Origin: Viola odorata
Lineage: Eukaryota > Streptophyta > Magnoliopsida > Malpighiales > Violaceae
DNA length: 64,000 bases
Assembly: GCA_963691705.1 (NCBI GenBank)
Contig: OY829544.1
Span: 6,207,501 to 6,271,500 of the forward strand
Direction of reading: 5' to 3'
Numbering within the stretch: position 1 is the first letter of the stretch; the number at the start of each line of letters is the position of its first letter. Below the pieces are notes generated by a model. It did not search any database. It worked only from the letters and a program-made list of their open reading frames with translations, and was not told the DNA's origin. Positions 32,035-43,801 of the stretch are shown one piece after another. The position numbers and the translations under genes were made by a program.

Positions 32035-35000
32035 ATGGCAAAGACTTCGAAAGTTAGGTGCACAGAACTAGAGAATCGCGTGGATGCGATCGACGCGTGG
32101 ATACAGAGTCAGAGGACTCTAGGTATTGGCTCCTCACAGCCACAAGTAACACTGGAACAGATACTTGAGAGGGATAAACGCATTGAGATGCTAGAATCCC
32201 GTCTGACCCAATACGATGAGTTGTTTAAAGGCGAGAGCGCCGATAATGATTTCTTGGTGGAAGAGAATGTGGAAACGTTTCGCCTTTTTGCGGAACGGGT
32301 GCGACGCGTAGAGGCGCTAGAAGCACAATTAACAAGGAGACTCTTAAGCTTCGAAGGTCGAACCCCAGAGAAAGAGGGTGGCCCTCATGAAACTCTTGAT
32401 GAGCTGCTAGAGAGGGCAGACATTAGAGAACTGAATGTGGCACTCACCACCACTGGTACTAGGGTGGATGAATTGCAAGATAATCTTAAAGAAGCGTGGG
32501 ATATGTTTCGTGAGACTGACAAGAAGGTGGGACTGCTGGACGCCTCCCTGATTGAGATACAGGGCAAGCTTACGGAAATTGGGCAAAGGAATTCTCCTGG
32601 CCCTTTGGCGATGGGGATGACCGAACTAAACAAGTGCAAAAGTTTTCAACCAAAGCCTTATAATGGAATGAGGAGTGCGAAAGAGATAGATAATTTCTTG
32701 TTTGACATAGAAAACTACTTCAATATGTGCCAGGTTCTGTCAGACGAGTTGAAACTGACGGTGGTAGTAATGTTACTATCCGACGATGCTAAAGTATGGT
32801 GGAGGACTCGCGCTAATAGCATCGTCACGTGGGAGGAGTTTAAAGTGGAGTTAAGGAAGTCGTTCTGCCCAGAGGATGTGGAATATGCCGCTCGTATAAG
32901 CTTGCGCGAACTAGTGCAAACGACCTCTATGAGAGAATATGTGAATAGATACTCCACGCTTATGCTCGATATTAAGGAAATGTCGGAGGCCGATAGAATG
33001 TTCAATTTTACTCAGGGGTTAAAGCCTTACCCCAGGAACGAAGTCCGCCGGCAGAATCCTAAGACCCTGAATGATGCAATCACAATAGCGGAGAGAGTAG
33101 AGGATAGATCGGATGTGGGGACAAAACGGAAGTTTGGAGGATCTAATGGTCCTGATGCTAAGTCGAACAAGTTTACTAGGCCTAGTACTGGAACTAGTGA
33201 GAATCGGTTCCCAGCTAGGAACTCAACAAACTTCCAAGGCCCTAACAAGTTCGGCAATAGAGTCCCGCGACCTATTGCGTGTTTCATCTGTGAAGGTCCT
33301 CACAAAGCGGCTGAATGCCCTACAAAGGTTGCCTTAAGCGCGCTGCAGACAGTTCGAGGATCTATGAGCCCTGAACCTGAGAAGGTGTTGGCGTTAACCC
33401 AGGGGGACCACCCTTCAGAGAGGAGTTTCTTATCGGCCTTGAAGAAGCAGTTGGCCACACAGGAGATGGCGAAGGGCTTAATGTATGCGACTGTCCAAAT
33501 GGGACGCTATTCTATGGAGGCACTTATCGACACGGGTGCCACCGATAGCTTCCTGTCGGACTCCTTTGCAAGAAAACTTGGAGTGACGGTTGTCCCAGAT
33601 GGGGGAAAACTGAAGGCGGTGAATTCGGAAGCAAGGGAGACGGAGGGAAGTGCGAAAAACGTTGACATACAGATGAGCTCTTGGAAGGGCAAATCAGATT
33701 TTGTAGTGGCCGTTATCGACGATTTTGATGTAGTCCTTGGCTTAGACTTCCTTCTTTTGGCTAAAGCCGTTCCTGTCCCATCAGCTCGTTGCCTCTTACT
33801 GATGGGCGAAGAACCGGTGGTAATCCCAGTGACGATAAGTCCTACGAGAGAGAAAAGACTACTCTCTGCTATGCAGCTTAAACGCGGCTTGAAGAAAAAA
33901 GAGGCAACCTTCTTGGCTATAGCCTCTTGGAGTGATGATAGTGTATTGGCAGAATGCCCACCCATAGTTAGTCAGCTGTTGGAGGAATACGCAGAGGTGA
34001 TGCCTGACCAGTTGCCCAAACACTTGCCTCCGCGTAGGAATATTGATCATGAGATTGAATTAATCCCCGGTGCCAAAGCCCCAGCGAAGGCAGCCTACCG
34101 GATGGCCCCTCCTGAGTTGGCCGAGTTACGAAAACAATTGGCTGAATTGTTGGATGGTGGGTTCATTAGACCAGCAAAGGCCCCGTATGGAGCTCCGGTG
34201 CTTTTCCAGAAGAAACACGATGGTAGCCTTCGCATGTGTGTGGATTATCGAGCGTTGAATAAGGTGACGGTGAAGAATCGGTATCCGCTTCCTTTGATAG
34301 CCGATCTATTTGATCAATTAAGCGGGGCGAAGTTCTTCACGAAGTTAGACTTGAGATCAGGGTATTATCAAGTTAGAATAGCTGAAGGTGATGAAGCTAA
34401 GACAACGTGCGTTACGAGATATGGTTCCTTTGAATTTTTAGTAATGCCCTTCGGGTTGACCAACGCCCCTGCCACCTTCTGCACACTAATGAATCAGGTT
34501 TTTCGAGAGTACCTGGACAAGTTTGTGGTCGTGTATATTGATGACATTGTGATTTATTCAACCACTTTGGAGGACCACTTAGAACACCTGAGACTTGTGT
34601 TCGACAAACTCAAAGCGAACCAACTTTACGTGAAAAGGGAGAAATGCGCCTTTGCCCAAACCAAGATTAACTTCTTGGGTCATGTCATTGAACGGGGTAG
34701 GATTCGCATGGATATGAGTAAAGTACAAGCGATTCAAGAATGGCAACCCCCGAGCGGGCTGACAGAACTGCGTTCATTCTTGGGTTTAGCCAACTACTAT
34801 CGTCGGTTCATTGAGGGATATGCTAGGAGGGTCAGCCCTCTTACGAACTTACTGAAAAAGGGAGTGAGATGGGTGTGGTCTATGGAGTGCGAAGAGGCAT
34901 TCAGAGATATCAAGCGAGCTATGATGGAAGATCCCGTTTTGGCACTCCCAGACCCGACACAACCTTATGAAGTTCAAACTGACGCGTCTGACTTTGCGCT

Positions 35001-36870
35001 AGGTGGGGTGCTCCTCCAAAACCAACACCCGGTAGCTTTTGAGAGTAGGAAGCTGAATGATGCGGAAAGGAGATACACGGTGTAGGAAAAAGAGCTTCTA
35101 GCTATTATTTATTGTGTCACCAAATGGCGTCACTACCTATTGGGTTCTGACTTCATAGCGAAGACAGATAATATGGCAACTAGTCATTTTCTCACCCAAC
35201 CGAAGCTTACTGCCAAGCAGGCTAGATGGCAGGAGATTTTAGCAGAGTTCGATGTGAACTTCGAACATAAGGCTGGGAAGTCTAACCAAGTTGCGGATGC
35301 CTTAAGCCGGAGAAGTGACTTGGCTTCAATGCGTATAATGACTCAGGCTAGTGTAAGCAAAATCAGCACCCCACTGAGAGGAGAAATTAGAGAACAGATG
35401 AAGTCAGATTCAATTGCACAGGCGCTATTGACACTCGTGAAAGAAGGTAAAACTCGAAGGTTTTGGGTGGAGGACGACCTGTTAATGACGAAGGGACAGT
35501 TAGTCTATGTGCCAAAAGGAGGGGATTTAAGGAAGAAATTGCTTCGCGAATGTCATGATACCTTATGGGCAGGACACTGCGGGTGGCGTAGAACCTTGGC
35601 GCTTATTAGGCAGGCCTACTTTTGGCCGGCAATGAGAGATGATGTTCGCATGTTTACGAAGACTTGTTTGATTTGTCAACAGGATAAGGTAGATAGACAG
35701 AAGTCTGCAGGTCTACTTGATCCATTGCCAGTTCCCAACCGGCCGTGGGAGAGTGTATCTATGGACTTCATTACTTGCCTCCCAAAAGTGGGGAATCTTT
35801 GTGGAATCTTTGTGGTAGTAGATCGATTCTCGAAGTATGCGACTTTTGCTCCGGTATCTAAGACTTGCACTGCAGAGGAAACGGCGCGATTGTTCTTTAA
35901 AAACATTGTGAAGTATTGGGGTATCCCGGAAAGCATTATTAGCGATAGAGACCCTCGATTCACTGGCACCTTTTGGAAGGAATTATTCAACTTGCTGGGC
36001 TCTAGGCTGAATATGTCTTCAGGATTCCATCCTCAGACTGATGGGCAAACTGAGAGAATGAATGCGATTCTAGAAGAGTATCTAAGGCATTTTGTTCATG
36101 CTAATCAGAAGAACTGGATCGAACTCCTCGACGTGGCACAATTCTGCTTTAATTCCTTGAAAAGTTCTGCGACTAACAAGAGCCCTTTTGAACTAGTTAC
36201 AGGCCAACAACCGTTGTTTCCACACACGGTGAATGAGTATCGGGGGAAGAGTCCCAGTGCCTTTAACTTTGCTAAGGAATGGAAGCAGAACGCTGAAATA
36301 GCCAAAGCCTTGTTGGAGAGAGCTTCCTGCCGAATGAAACAATGGGCGGATAAAGGGAGGAGGGCCCTCGAATTTCAAGCGGGCGATAAAGTAATGGTGA
36401 GACTGATGCCAGGACAGATTCGAGCGCTCCAACGACAGGATCGCCGCCTCCTACGACGATATGAGGGCCCCGTGAAGGTTATTGAGAAAATAGGCAGAGT
36501 CTCATATCGGGTTGACCCACCAGATTGGATGAAGAAGTGCCACCCAGTGTTTCATGTGAGTCATTTAAAACCGTTTCACGCGGATGAGGAAGATGCTAGT
36601 AGAAATCAGCCAGTCAGAGCTGAAGTCCGGTTCAAGGTGCAGCCTCAACCAGTAAAGGTAGTTGAAGCTATCCTGGCTGAACGCAAGGTGGCAATCAGGC
36701 GGCAAATTCAAAATGTGAAGAAACAGATCCACCAACGACAATTCCTCGTCAAGTGGAAAGACTTGGGCAATGAAGAAATCAGTTGGGAAAGCGCAGAGGA
36801 CTTGGTAGATGCACAAGAATTGATTATGGAATTTCTCGAAGACAGGTCGACGAGGGCGTCGACGAACTGA
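32035..36870 (+). pseudogene. Chromovirus gag-pol polyprotein with in-frame TAG
   Basis: A 1612-codon frame, open except for TAG at 35083-35085 (codon 1017). Order: coiled N-terminus; gag capsid ([29 protein letters not shown]); zinc knuckle [13 protein letters not shown] at about 416-428, with three rather than four residues between the second Cys and His; protease [10 protein letters not shown] (about 499); RT with [13 protein letters not shown] and catalytic [11 protein letters not shown] (about 835); RNase H with [11 protein letters not shown]. The stop falls in RNase H between RRYTV and EKELLAIIY, and the same frame resumes at once. Then the HHCC segment (CLICQQDK), integrase Asp in MDFITCLP, Asp in ISDRDPRF and Glu in DGQTERMNAI, and a chromodomain (QFLVKWKDLGNEEISWESAEDL split over 36740-36810). 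The single TAG is probably a CAG or GAG point mutation. Confidence 0.93.
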
Positions 36871-36881
36871 GTGGGGGAGAG

Positions 36882-37319
36882 TGTTAAGGTCTAAGCTCGT
36901 CCAGGGCATGTTCACGCCCATGGCCGCTTAACCTTAACGAGAGCTTACAGATAATCTTTGTAATCGGGTTGGGGGAGTGAGTAATCAGTCCCTTTATGCT
37001 TTGGGCTCGGTTATTCATTGGAAGGCGTTTGAGTCGGCCTTTGTGCGGGCGGCCCCCTTGTCTGCGACCTTTTGGCCCTTGTCTGTAATCGTATGCTTAT
37101 TCTATGAAGTGATGTCTTTCATGATTGTATACCCTATGGTCTATGTGCTTGCCTTATGTTATTCCTATGATAACCTCTAATGGCCCTATTACGGCCCTAA
37201 CCCTATGTTCCCTGGTGATGCAGGTCTAAGGTGTGTGAGAAAGGCTGGTTCCGTAGAGAGAGTGCGTGAACGCCGCACGAACTCAATCCCTTGGGCTCCC
37301 AAAGGATTAGTCCGTGACA
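36882..37319 (+). repeat. 3' LTR of the chromovirus
   Basis: 438 bp, one base different from the 5' LTR. Confidence 0.93.
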
Positions 37320-37324
37320 GGTTC

Positions 37325-38374
37325 GGTCCGGTTTTGAGCTTGGAACCGGACTGAACCGGCAGTTCGGTTCGGTTCCGGTTTTTTTTTAAAAAAATTAAAA
37401 TTAAAAAATACATTAAAAAAATTCAATAAAAAACTAAACAAAAGGCTAAAACAATTTAGGATCAGTCTTGTACAGGATCTAGTATAAAACAAAACGCTAA
37501 AACAATAAAACAATTTAGGATCCTGGCCCAGGAATTAGTATAAATCAAAACTTGCATGCATGTGAATTTAGTCTATTGTTTTTACACTACCAGAACAGTC
37601 AAATCTTACTAGAAATGATCATGTTTACTTCAACTATTATTGGAACATTGTAATCTGTACAATAGAAACGCTAAACAAAGAATAACACCGTATTTAAACT
37701 TCTGAAAGCCGAAAATCCACACCAACTACATTTAGCTCCATTTACCAAGTTAAACACAGATCAAATAGCACCTAGAGAGCTACAAATGATTAAAGTTATC
37801 ACAAAGCAATTGGTTGGAAGATAAGAAACCCACATCCAAGCCACAGTCCAAAAAAAATCCATAATTAAATTAAGGAGCAGCATGCAAAAGAAGGGCAGTT
37901 TTTAAACAACAAAACAGAGACTTTTTCGAGGTGGTCTTGGAGTTCTTGCAACTTCTCAACGGAGAGGACAAGCATGGATGCTACTACTAGAAAATCATCC
38001 AGCACCAAGGGATTGTGTCACTCCTGCAAATGGAAGAAATATCTATTCAGAACTCAGACAAGGTAATCCTAACTAAGTCAATGCCTTCCTACACATGTTC
38101 TGATCAAATTTCCATGTAGCTAACACACTCTCAGTACTCCGATTGAAAATTAATAGAGATTGATCGACAAGGAAACTCAATATCTTTTACAATCCGAATG
38201 TGCACCAAAATAAAAGAGCCGTTTATTCTAAAAAAATGAAGTAATATTGGCATTGCCACCGTCTTAGCTATTCGTTGAAACAACACTCTATACAACTCTA
38301 GAGAAACTATTAATTAAAGTTTTGGATCTCATCTTCTACTATTCCCAAATTAAACTAAAATGTCCTTTTTATAG
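37325..38374. other. Interior of the outer hAT-like element, left part
   Basis: Begins with CCGGTT-rich subterminal sequence. A minus-strand open stretch near 37900-38030 reads VEKLQELQDHLEKV in one frame, which could be a captured exon or chance. No transposase. Confidence 0.35.
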
Positions 38375-39218
38375 CTACCACCTAGGGATGGCAACGGGTA
38401 TCCATACCCGAATACCCGCCCATACCCATAGTTGTTTGACCGGGTAATATCCAAATCATACCCGATTTGACTGGGTATGGTTTGGATATTACCCATACCC
38501 ATTCGGGTATCACTGGGTAAAATACCCGAAAATACCCGAATGGATATGACATTTTATTTCCTCCTCCTTTGTCCTTTCACACCATCCTCAATCCCTCTCT
38601 GGCCATTGTCCCTGGCCGCCGTCCTCCTCCTCCCTCTCTCTGGCGGTTGTCCCTGGCCGCCGTCCTCCTCCTCCCTCTCTCTGGCGTCGCCTCTCTCTAC
38701 TGCTCACACAAGGTACTTTTTCTTGTTCTCGCTACATTATTCTGGGTAATATTTATTTTTAATTTGATGTTTGTGTGTATTGGTACGCAATTCAAAACTG
38801 TTGAAATTGCGATCAATGGCTTGAATTGATTTTAATCTTGCAACATATGCTATTCGTGTTGTTCGCGATCAAAATCAGAGGAGTATGCGAAACCCTTTGT
38901 TTGCTTCTGCTTTGTGCTTATTGTTCTCAACAAAACATAAGATATTGTTTAGATTTGTTTATTCTTTGCCAATGGGAATAATAAAGAACAAAATGAAATA
39001 AGGAAGGAATAAATAAATGGATAAATTCAGAAAGAAAATGCAGTTCGTAGCATCAAGAAGCAAACAACTTCTTATCCTTGGTTGCCTGGCTGCTCTACCC
39101 ATGATTCTATGTTCATATTTTGTTATTGTACTGGAAATTGATGGGCTATATTAGGTGTTTTCTGCATGTGCAGAGTTGGAATCTCACATTATTTTTTCTC
39201 TTTTATTGTCATAGGGAT

Positions 39219-39368
39219 GATGATTTCACTGGTTTATTAAAGCACTATTCATTCTTCAATACTGAATTTAACAGAGATATAGACCCTTTAAAACAAGTTG
39301 TTGGAGCCTTTTTCAGAAAGTTAGCTTGGCTCTATAGTGATTACGATATAATGGGTTTGAGATTATAG
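39219..39368 (+). other. Exon-like piece inside the hAT element, unrecognised
   Basis: An open stretch following an acceptor-like TTGTCATAG, reading DDDFTGLLKHYSFF ... DPLKQVVGAFFRKLAWLY before a stop. A second piece at 40326-40410 reads YKYMNRCEAKLDEIAEQFDL then GDIQLAAV and a stop. Composition looks protein-like, so they may be captured host exons; the source gene is not recognised. Confidence 0.3.
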
Positions 39369-40196
39369 GCATTAGATTAATTTCTCTCTTATTTGCCAAC
39401 TTTATGTTACTGATGTGGTCAATTTGGTAGACCCTCGTATTTCCTTTGTTTAGCTGGCAAGCCTGATATAGATGCAATTCACAACCTATGTTGTATCATT
39501 AATGGATTTACTAATTGCTACCTTTGTGGGGTTCATTTCTCAAGTCTTAATAACTCCTGCTCAATCAGTTTGACTAGTTCTGAAGGGTTCTATGACTGAA
39601 TGTTTTGAATTCTTTTATCCCTGATACCATATTTAGATACGGATCCTTTTTATCTGCTTGTGGATATTGTAATGCGAATAATTTCTGTAGAGTTCTGTCA
39701 AAACTCTCTAGTAAAGAGGAAAGCTAGTATCATTCATTCACTCTTTATGAGGAATATTTGATGGTCTAACTTCCACTGTGGCCCTTATGCTAGCTCAGAT
39801 AATTATTAATGTTGCCACTGGGTGTATCTGTCGCAAGAAAAGTCCTCAACCCTCAAACTCAAATTGGAGAATAGCGCTACTCTGCTTTGTTGTTTCCTGG
39901 TAATTCTCGATAATCATTCCATGATAAATGATATTCCCTGCAAGTTGACATTTGAGGTGTTTGGTTTGGCAGAGTTTTATGCCCTGCAAGTAGTTGCAAT
40001 GTCACCATCCTTTATTAGAGACGTGTCCTCTCACCCATCTTCCTTCCTCTATATCACATCTATCTATCTTGTTTCTTTTTAATCCTTCCATTCTGGTGTT
40101 TATGTTGATGGTAAACATTTTATTGAATTACTGCACAATGTACAAGTCAGCTTATGATCTCCTAATTTTTGCTTATTTATAGGGCTAATTCGGATA

Positions 40197-40330
40197 TTAT
40201 TTTCAATGAACTTCTTATGTAGTTGTGGTAATATTTTATCTAAAAAGAAATAAGAAATTATTTTCAATGAACTTCTTATGTAGTTGTGGTAATTCGGATA
40301 ATATTTTCAATGAACTTCTTATGTACAAGT
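40197..40330. repeat. Local triplication of about 50-60 bp
   Basis: The segment TATTTTCAATGAACTTCTTA followed by TGTA occurs three times, at about 40197, 40259 and 40301. Confidence 0.75.
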
Positions 40331-40522
40331 ACATGAATAGATGTGAGGCTAAGCTTGATGAGATTGCTGAGCAGTTTGACTTGGGTGATATTCAGCTTGC
40401 TGCTGTATGAGTACTTGAGCAGAGCCCTCAATTGAATCTTTATTTTTTTTAATTTTCATGGAGATGATTATTTTATTCGATAAAATATTGACTCTTTTGA
40501 ATTTTGAAGTTGGAAAATTATA

Positions 40523-41130
40523 AAGGGTAAAAAATGAGTCAAAACGAGCCAAAATGGTAAAAAAAATGAGCAAAAATGGTAAAAAATTGAGCTAAAATGG
40601 TAAAAATCGAGCCAAAATGATAAAAATCGAGCTAAAATGGTAAAAAACGAGCCAAAATGTAAAAACCGAGCAAAATGGTAAAAAATCGAGCTAAAATGGT
40701 AAAAATCGAGCCAAAATGTTAAAAACCGAGCCAAAATGATAAAAAATGAGCCAAAATGGTAAAAAACGAGCCAAAATGTAAAAACCGAGCCAAAATGATA
40801 AAAAACGAGCAAAAATGGTAAAAAACGAGAAAAAATGATAAAAATCGAGCTAAAATGGTAAAAAGCTAGTAAAAAACAAGCCAAAATGGTAAAGAACGAG
40901 CAAAAATGTAAAAACCGAGCCAAAATGATAAAAAACGAGCAAAAATGGTAAAAAACGAGCCAAAATGATAAAAATCGAGCTAAAATGGTAAAAACTGAGT
41001 CAAAATGGTAAAAAACAAGCCAAAATGGTAAAAAACGAGCCAAAATGGTAAAACCGAGCTAAAATGGTAAAAACCAAGTCAAAACGGTAAAAAACGAACC
41101 AATATAATAAAAAAACAAGCCTAACTGGTG
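40523..41130. repeat. Minisatellite, unit about 20 bp
   Basis: About 30 degenerate copies of GAGCCAAAATGGTAAAAAAC with small length changes, inside the hAT element. The long minus-strand open frame across it (Phe/Leu/Trp-rich) is a by-product of the repeat, not a gene. Confidence 0.9.
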
Positions 41131-41345
41131 AAAATGAATCTAAATAGTAATTTTTTTGTTAATTATAAAAAATAAAATAATTTGGTGAATTGGATATCCA
41201 TTATATACCCAATTGGGTATGGGGCATATTGGGTATGGGTAATAATGGATATTTAGTTTTGGGTATGAATTGGATATTTACCCATACCCGCCCATACCTA
41301 TTTTAACATACCCATACCCGCCCAATTGTCATCCCTACTACCACC

Positions 41346-41961
41346 TACCATTTCCTGTCATTATTGATTTAGATGAAAATGAAAAGAAAAGAAAAAAAGT
41401 AAAACTCATCCCATCAAACTAAAAGACATGGAAATAAACACAAAAAAAAGACATTAGACTAGAAAGTTCGAAAAGCAATGAATCATACAACTGGAGCAGC
41501 AGAATACACAAGCCTAAGACGTTGACCACATGATAACGACGATGATGCTGAAGATCAACGGCCACGAATAAACCCACAGCAAATAAGATACCTCAAGAAA
41601 CAAATACATACAGCAACAAAAAATAAAATAAGAAAAGGAAAATTTTAAAACATGGATTTAATGGCTTACATTGATTGATTCAGTGTTTGAGTTCATGTTC
41701 TTTGTGGGTTGTTGTCGTGGTGGCGGCGGAGAGAATCGGCGAGCGAGGGACACGAAGCGGCGGCGAGGGAGCGATTGATCGAAGGAGATGGAGGGATGAG
41801 CGGCGAGGGAGATGGAGGAATGAGCGGCGAACAAGGGATTTGGTCGGAGATGGAGGAGTGAGCGGCGAAGAGGGATTTCATATTTGGCTGAGATGGAGGA
41901 GCGGCGCGAGAGAGAAGGAGTGAAACTGTGAAAGAAAATGAAATGAAAGGAAAATAATTTT
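41346..41961. other. Interior of the outer hAT-like element, right part
   Basis: Contains a GGCGAG/GGAGATGGAGG-rich patch (41720-41910) that resembles a GC-rich 5' UTR read in either direction. No supported gene. Confidence 0.4.
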
Positions 41962-42070
41962 TAGGTTTTGGTAAAAACCATCCAAAATAAGTTAAAAAAA
42001 ATTTGCATGTCCCTTTAGCTTGGAACCAACATTTTTAACCATTGAAGCAAAGGAAACACTTGATAATTAT

Positions 42071-42117
<47 letters not shown>

Positions 42118-42551
42118 TAAATATATACCGGTTCTACCGGTTTTACGGTTCGGTTTATGGATTTTGATAGGAGTAGAACCGGATAGAACCGGAAATTTCC
42201 GGTTCTGCTATGAGTAGAACCGGACTGAATCAGAACTTTTCAATCCGGTCCGGTTCGGTGCAAAATGCTCCAGTTCCGGTTCGATTTCCGGTTCAATTCG
42301 GTTTTCTTACACCCTAGTGGTGGATAAAAGTATAAACCAATCCTAGACACGTCACTCTTTTGCAAACAATTAACCTGTGAAATGTAGCACAATGAAGTTG
42401 TAGGAAAACTATAAGTGCATGCTAACCCCCGATAAACACACATAGGTTTTGGCAAAAACCATCCAAAATAAGTTAAAAAAATTTTGCACGTCCCTTTAGC
42501 TTGGAACCAACATTTTTAACCATTGAAGCAAAGGAAACACTTGATAATTAT

Positions 42552-42596
<45 letters not shown>

Positions 42597-42881
42597 TAAA
42601 TATATACCGGTTTTACGGTTCAGTTTATGGATTTTGATAGGAGTAGAACCGGATAGAACCGGACTGAATCAGAACTTTTCAATCCGGTCCGGTTCGGTGC
42701 AAAATGCTCCAGTTCCGGTTCGATTTCCGGTTCAATTCGGTTTTCTTACACCCTAGTGGTGGATAAAAGTATAAACCAATCCTAGACACGTCACTCTTTT
42801 GCAAACAATTAACCTGTGAAATGTAGCACAATGAAGTTGTAGGAAAACTATAAGTGCATGCTAACCCCCGATAAACACACA
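41962..42881. repeat. Two-copy tandem duplication across the hAT right end
   Basis: Copy 1 is 41962-42442 and copy 2 is 42443-42881. Both contain the same TA microsatellite (about 42074-42110 and 42555-42590), the hAT right terminus (CACCCTA at 42310-42316 and 42749-42755) and the adjoining B3-gene sequence. Copy 2 lacks about 40 bp after the microsatellite. The duplication is later than the hAT insertion because it includes the element-to-gene junction. Confidence 0.88.
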
Positions 42882-43330
42882 GCTTTTCAAGCTAGTCCAC
42901 TGCTTGAAAACCAAAGAATGCTTGGTCCAAGTATTCATATCAAAGACATCAACTTTCACCCCTTTCCTCTTCTCAACCTTCTCGACAAAATCTCTGTCCA
43001 GGAACCACAAAACATGTTTCCTGATCTCATCACCCTTAACGATCAGTCTACTCATATTCCCGATATCACTGCTAATAAAGCTTCTTGGTGATCTTCCATG
43101 GATTCTCACACAACTTCAGTTCAGTAGAAACACCAACACGATTGATATCGCTTGCTTCTTCCATGAATCCATCTCGAGCAAGGATTCTCATTGATTCTTC
43201 CATTCTTGGAACACAAACAACCGCAGAATTGCTAACAAGCCCTGAATTCATCATCACAGGGCTTTGTTCTTGGATTCTTGGTAACAAATCAACAATAGTG
43301 ACAAATCAAGCGAAAGATCCACGCTTCCGC
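42756..43330 (-). pseudogene. B3-domain (DUF313-type) pseudogene
   Basis: Plant B3 proteins are DNA-binding factors; this subtype is often annotated DUF313. Minus-strand pieces read MEESMRILARDGFMEEA, GVSTELKLCENPWKITKKL, then in another frame SSDIGNMSRLIVKGDEIRKH, VLWFLDRDFVEKVEKRKGV, DVFDMNTWTKHSLVFKQW and SCVFIGG, and after a stop, in a third frame, LQKSDVSRIGLYFYPP. Lesions: a +1 T after KKL at about 43079, and a TAG where B3 proteins have Trp after FIGG/FNGG. The hAT-like insertion cuts the gene just after IGLYFYP; the likely remaining 3' end lies some 11 kb away at about 31500-31540 (frame RFKFQW then stop). Confidence 0.75.
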
Positions 43331-43801
43331 TTGCTTCTCGAAGATACATATACTGACCGTTCAATTGATCCAAACAACCGGAGTATTAATTTGGTACTGT
43401 TTTATACAACTTCAACGAAAAACTTCAACAAACTAGTGAGTATTTGTACTAAATTAATATAAATTGATAATTTAGTCTATTAATACCAAAAATTGAGTAC
43501 AAGTATAAAGTATATCATCAACCTTTACCAAAATCCAACCAAGATCGAACCATTTAAGATCTGATGTAAAGGGTAAATATTATGACTCAATTCAACCATT
43601 GTTGATTCATTAGATAATTCAAAATATATTTATTTTTTCACCTGAATTTTTTTATAAATTTCGTTAAAAAAATATTAAAAAATAATGATTCAACCAATTG
43701 AACTTATTCAAGTTGAATAACATAAACGTTCACAAAGATTAGGCCAAACTAGGTACCATTCAATTGGTTGATTCACCTACCAATCGAAACGGGTGGTTCG
43801 G
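43331..43801. other. Intergenic between the B3 pseudogene and the Pack-MULE
   Basis: AT-rich; nothing supported. Confidence 0.5.

Larger units (their letters stand above)
31565..37319 (+). mobile_element. Young chromovirus (Gypsy) with one nonsense codon
   Basis: Target duplication GGTTC (31560-31564 and 37320-37324). LTRs 31565-32002 and 36882-37319 are both 438 bp (TGTTAAGG...CCGTGACA) and I find a single difference (G at 31814, A at 37131). Primer-binding site TGGTAGCGGAGC at 32005-32016; polypurine tract GTGGGGGAGAG at 36871-36881. One gag-pol frame is interrupted once. The C-terminal chromodomain marks it as a chromovirus; the clade is not assigned. Confidence 0.95.
38383..41337. mobile_element. 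Non-autonomous hAT element (2.95 kb)
   Basis: Exact 8-bp target duplication CTACCACC (38375-38382 and 41338-41345). Termini: TAGGGATGGCAACGGG on the left and, reverse complemented, TAGGGATGACAATTGGG on the right. Both ends are full of GGGTATGGG/CCCATACCC subterminal repeats. No hAT transposase (hATC) motif was found. The interior has a GC-rich patch (38560-38720), two exon-like pieces (39219-39368 and 40326-40410) and a large minisatellite. Confidence 0.85.
31548..42316. mobile_element. hAT-like insertion, later hit by two other elements
   Basis: Left flank ATGGTGGA (31540-31547) and right flank GTGGTGGA (42317-42324) look like an 8-bp target duplication with one mismatch. The element starts TAGGACCGG and its right end, reverse complemented, reads TAGGGTGTAAGAAAACCG. 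Both ends are rich in ACCGG/CCGGTT repeats, as in subterminal regions of plant hAT elements. Removing the nested Gypsy (31565-37319) and the second hAT (38383-41337) leaves about 2 kb with no transposase, so it is non-autonomous. The left inverted repeat appears shortened. Confidence 0.55.

Noticed and set aside
40468..41043. Minus-strand open frame of 191 codons rich in Phe, Leu and Trp
   Set aside because: Produced by reading the 20-bp minisatellite; low-complexity repeat with no start context.
40523..41130. Regularly repeated short units, CRISPR-like at first sight
   Set aside because: Units are contiguous with no spacers and lie inside a plant hAT element.
42020..42756. Open frames containing Ile-Tyr repeats
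   Set aside because: Translation of the TA microsatellites and of the duplicated hAT end.
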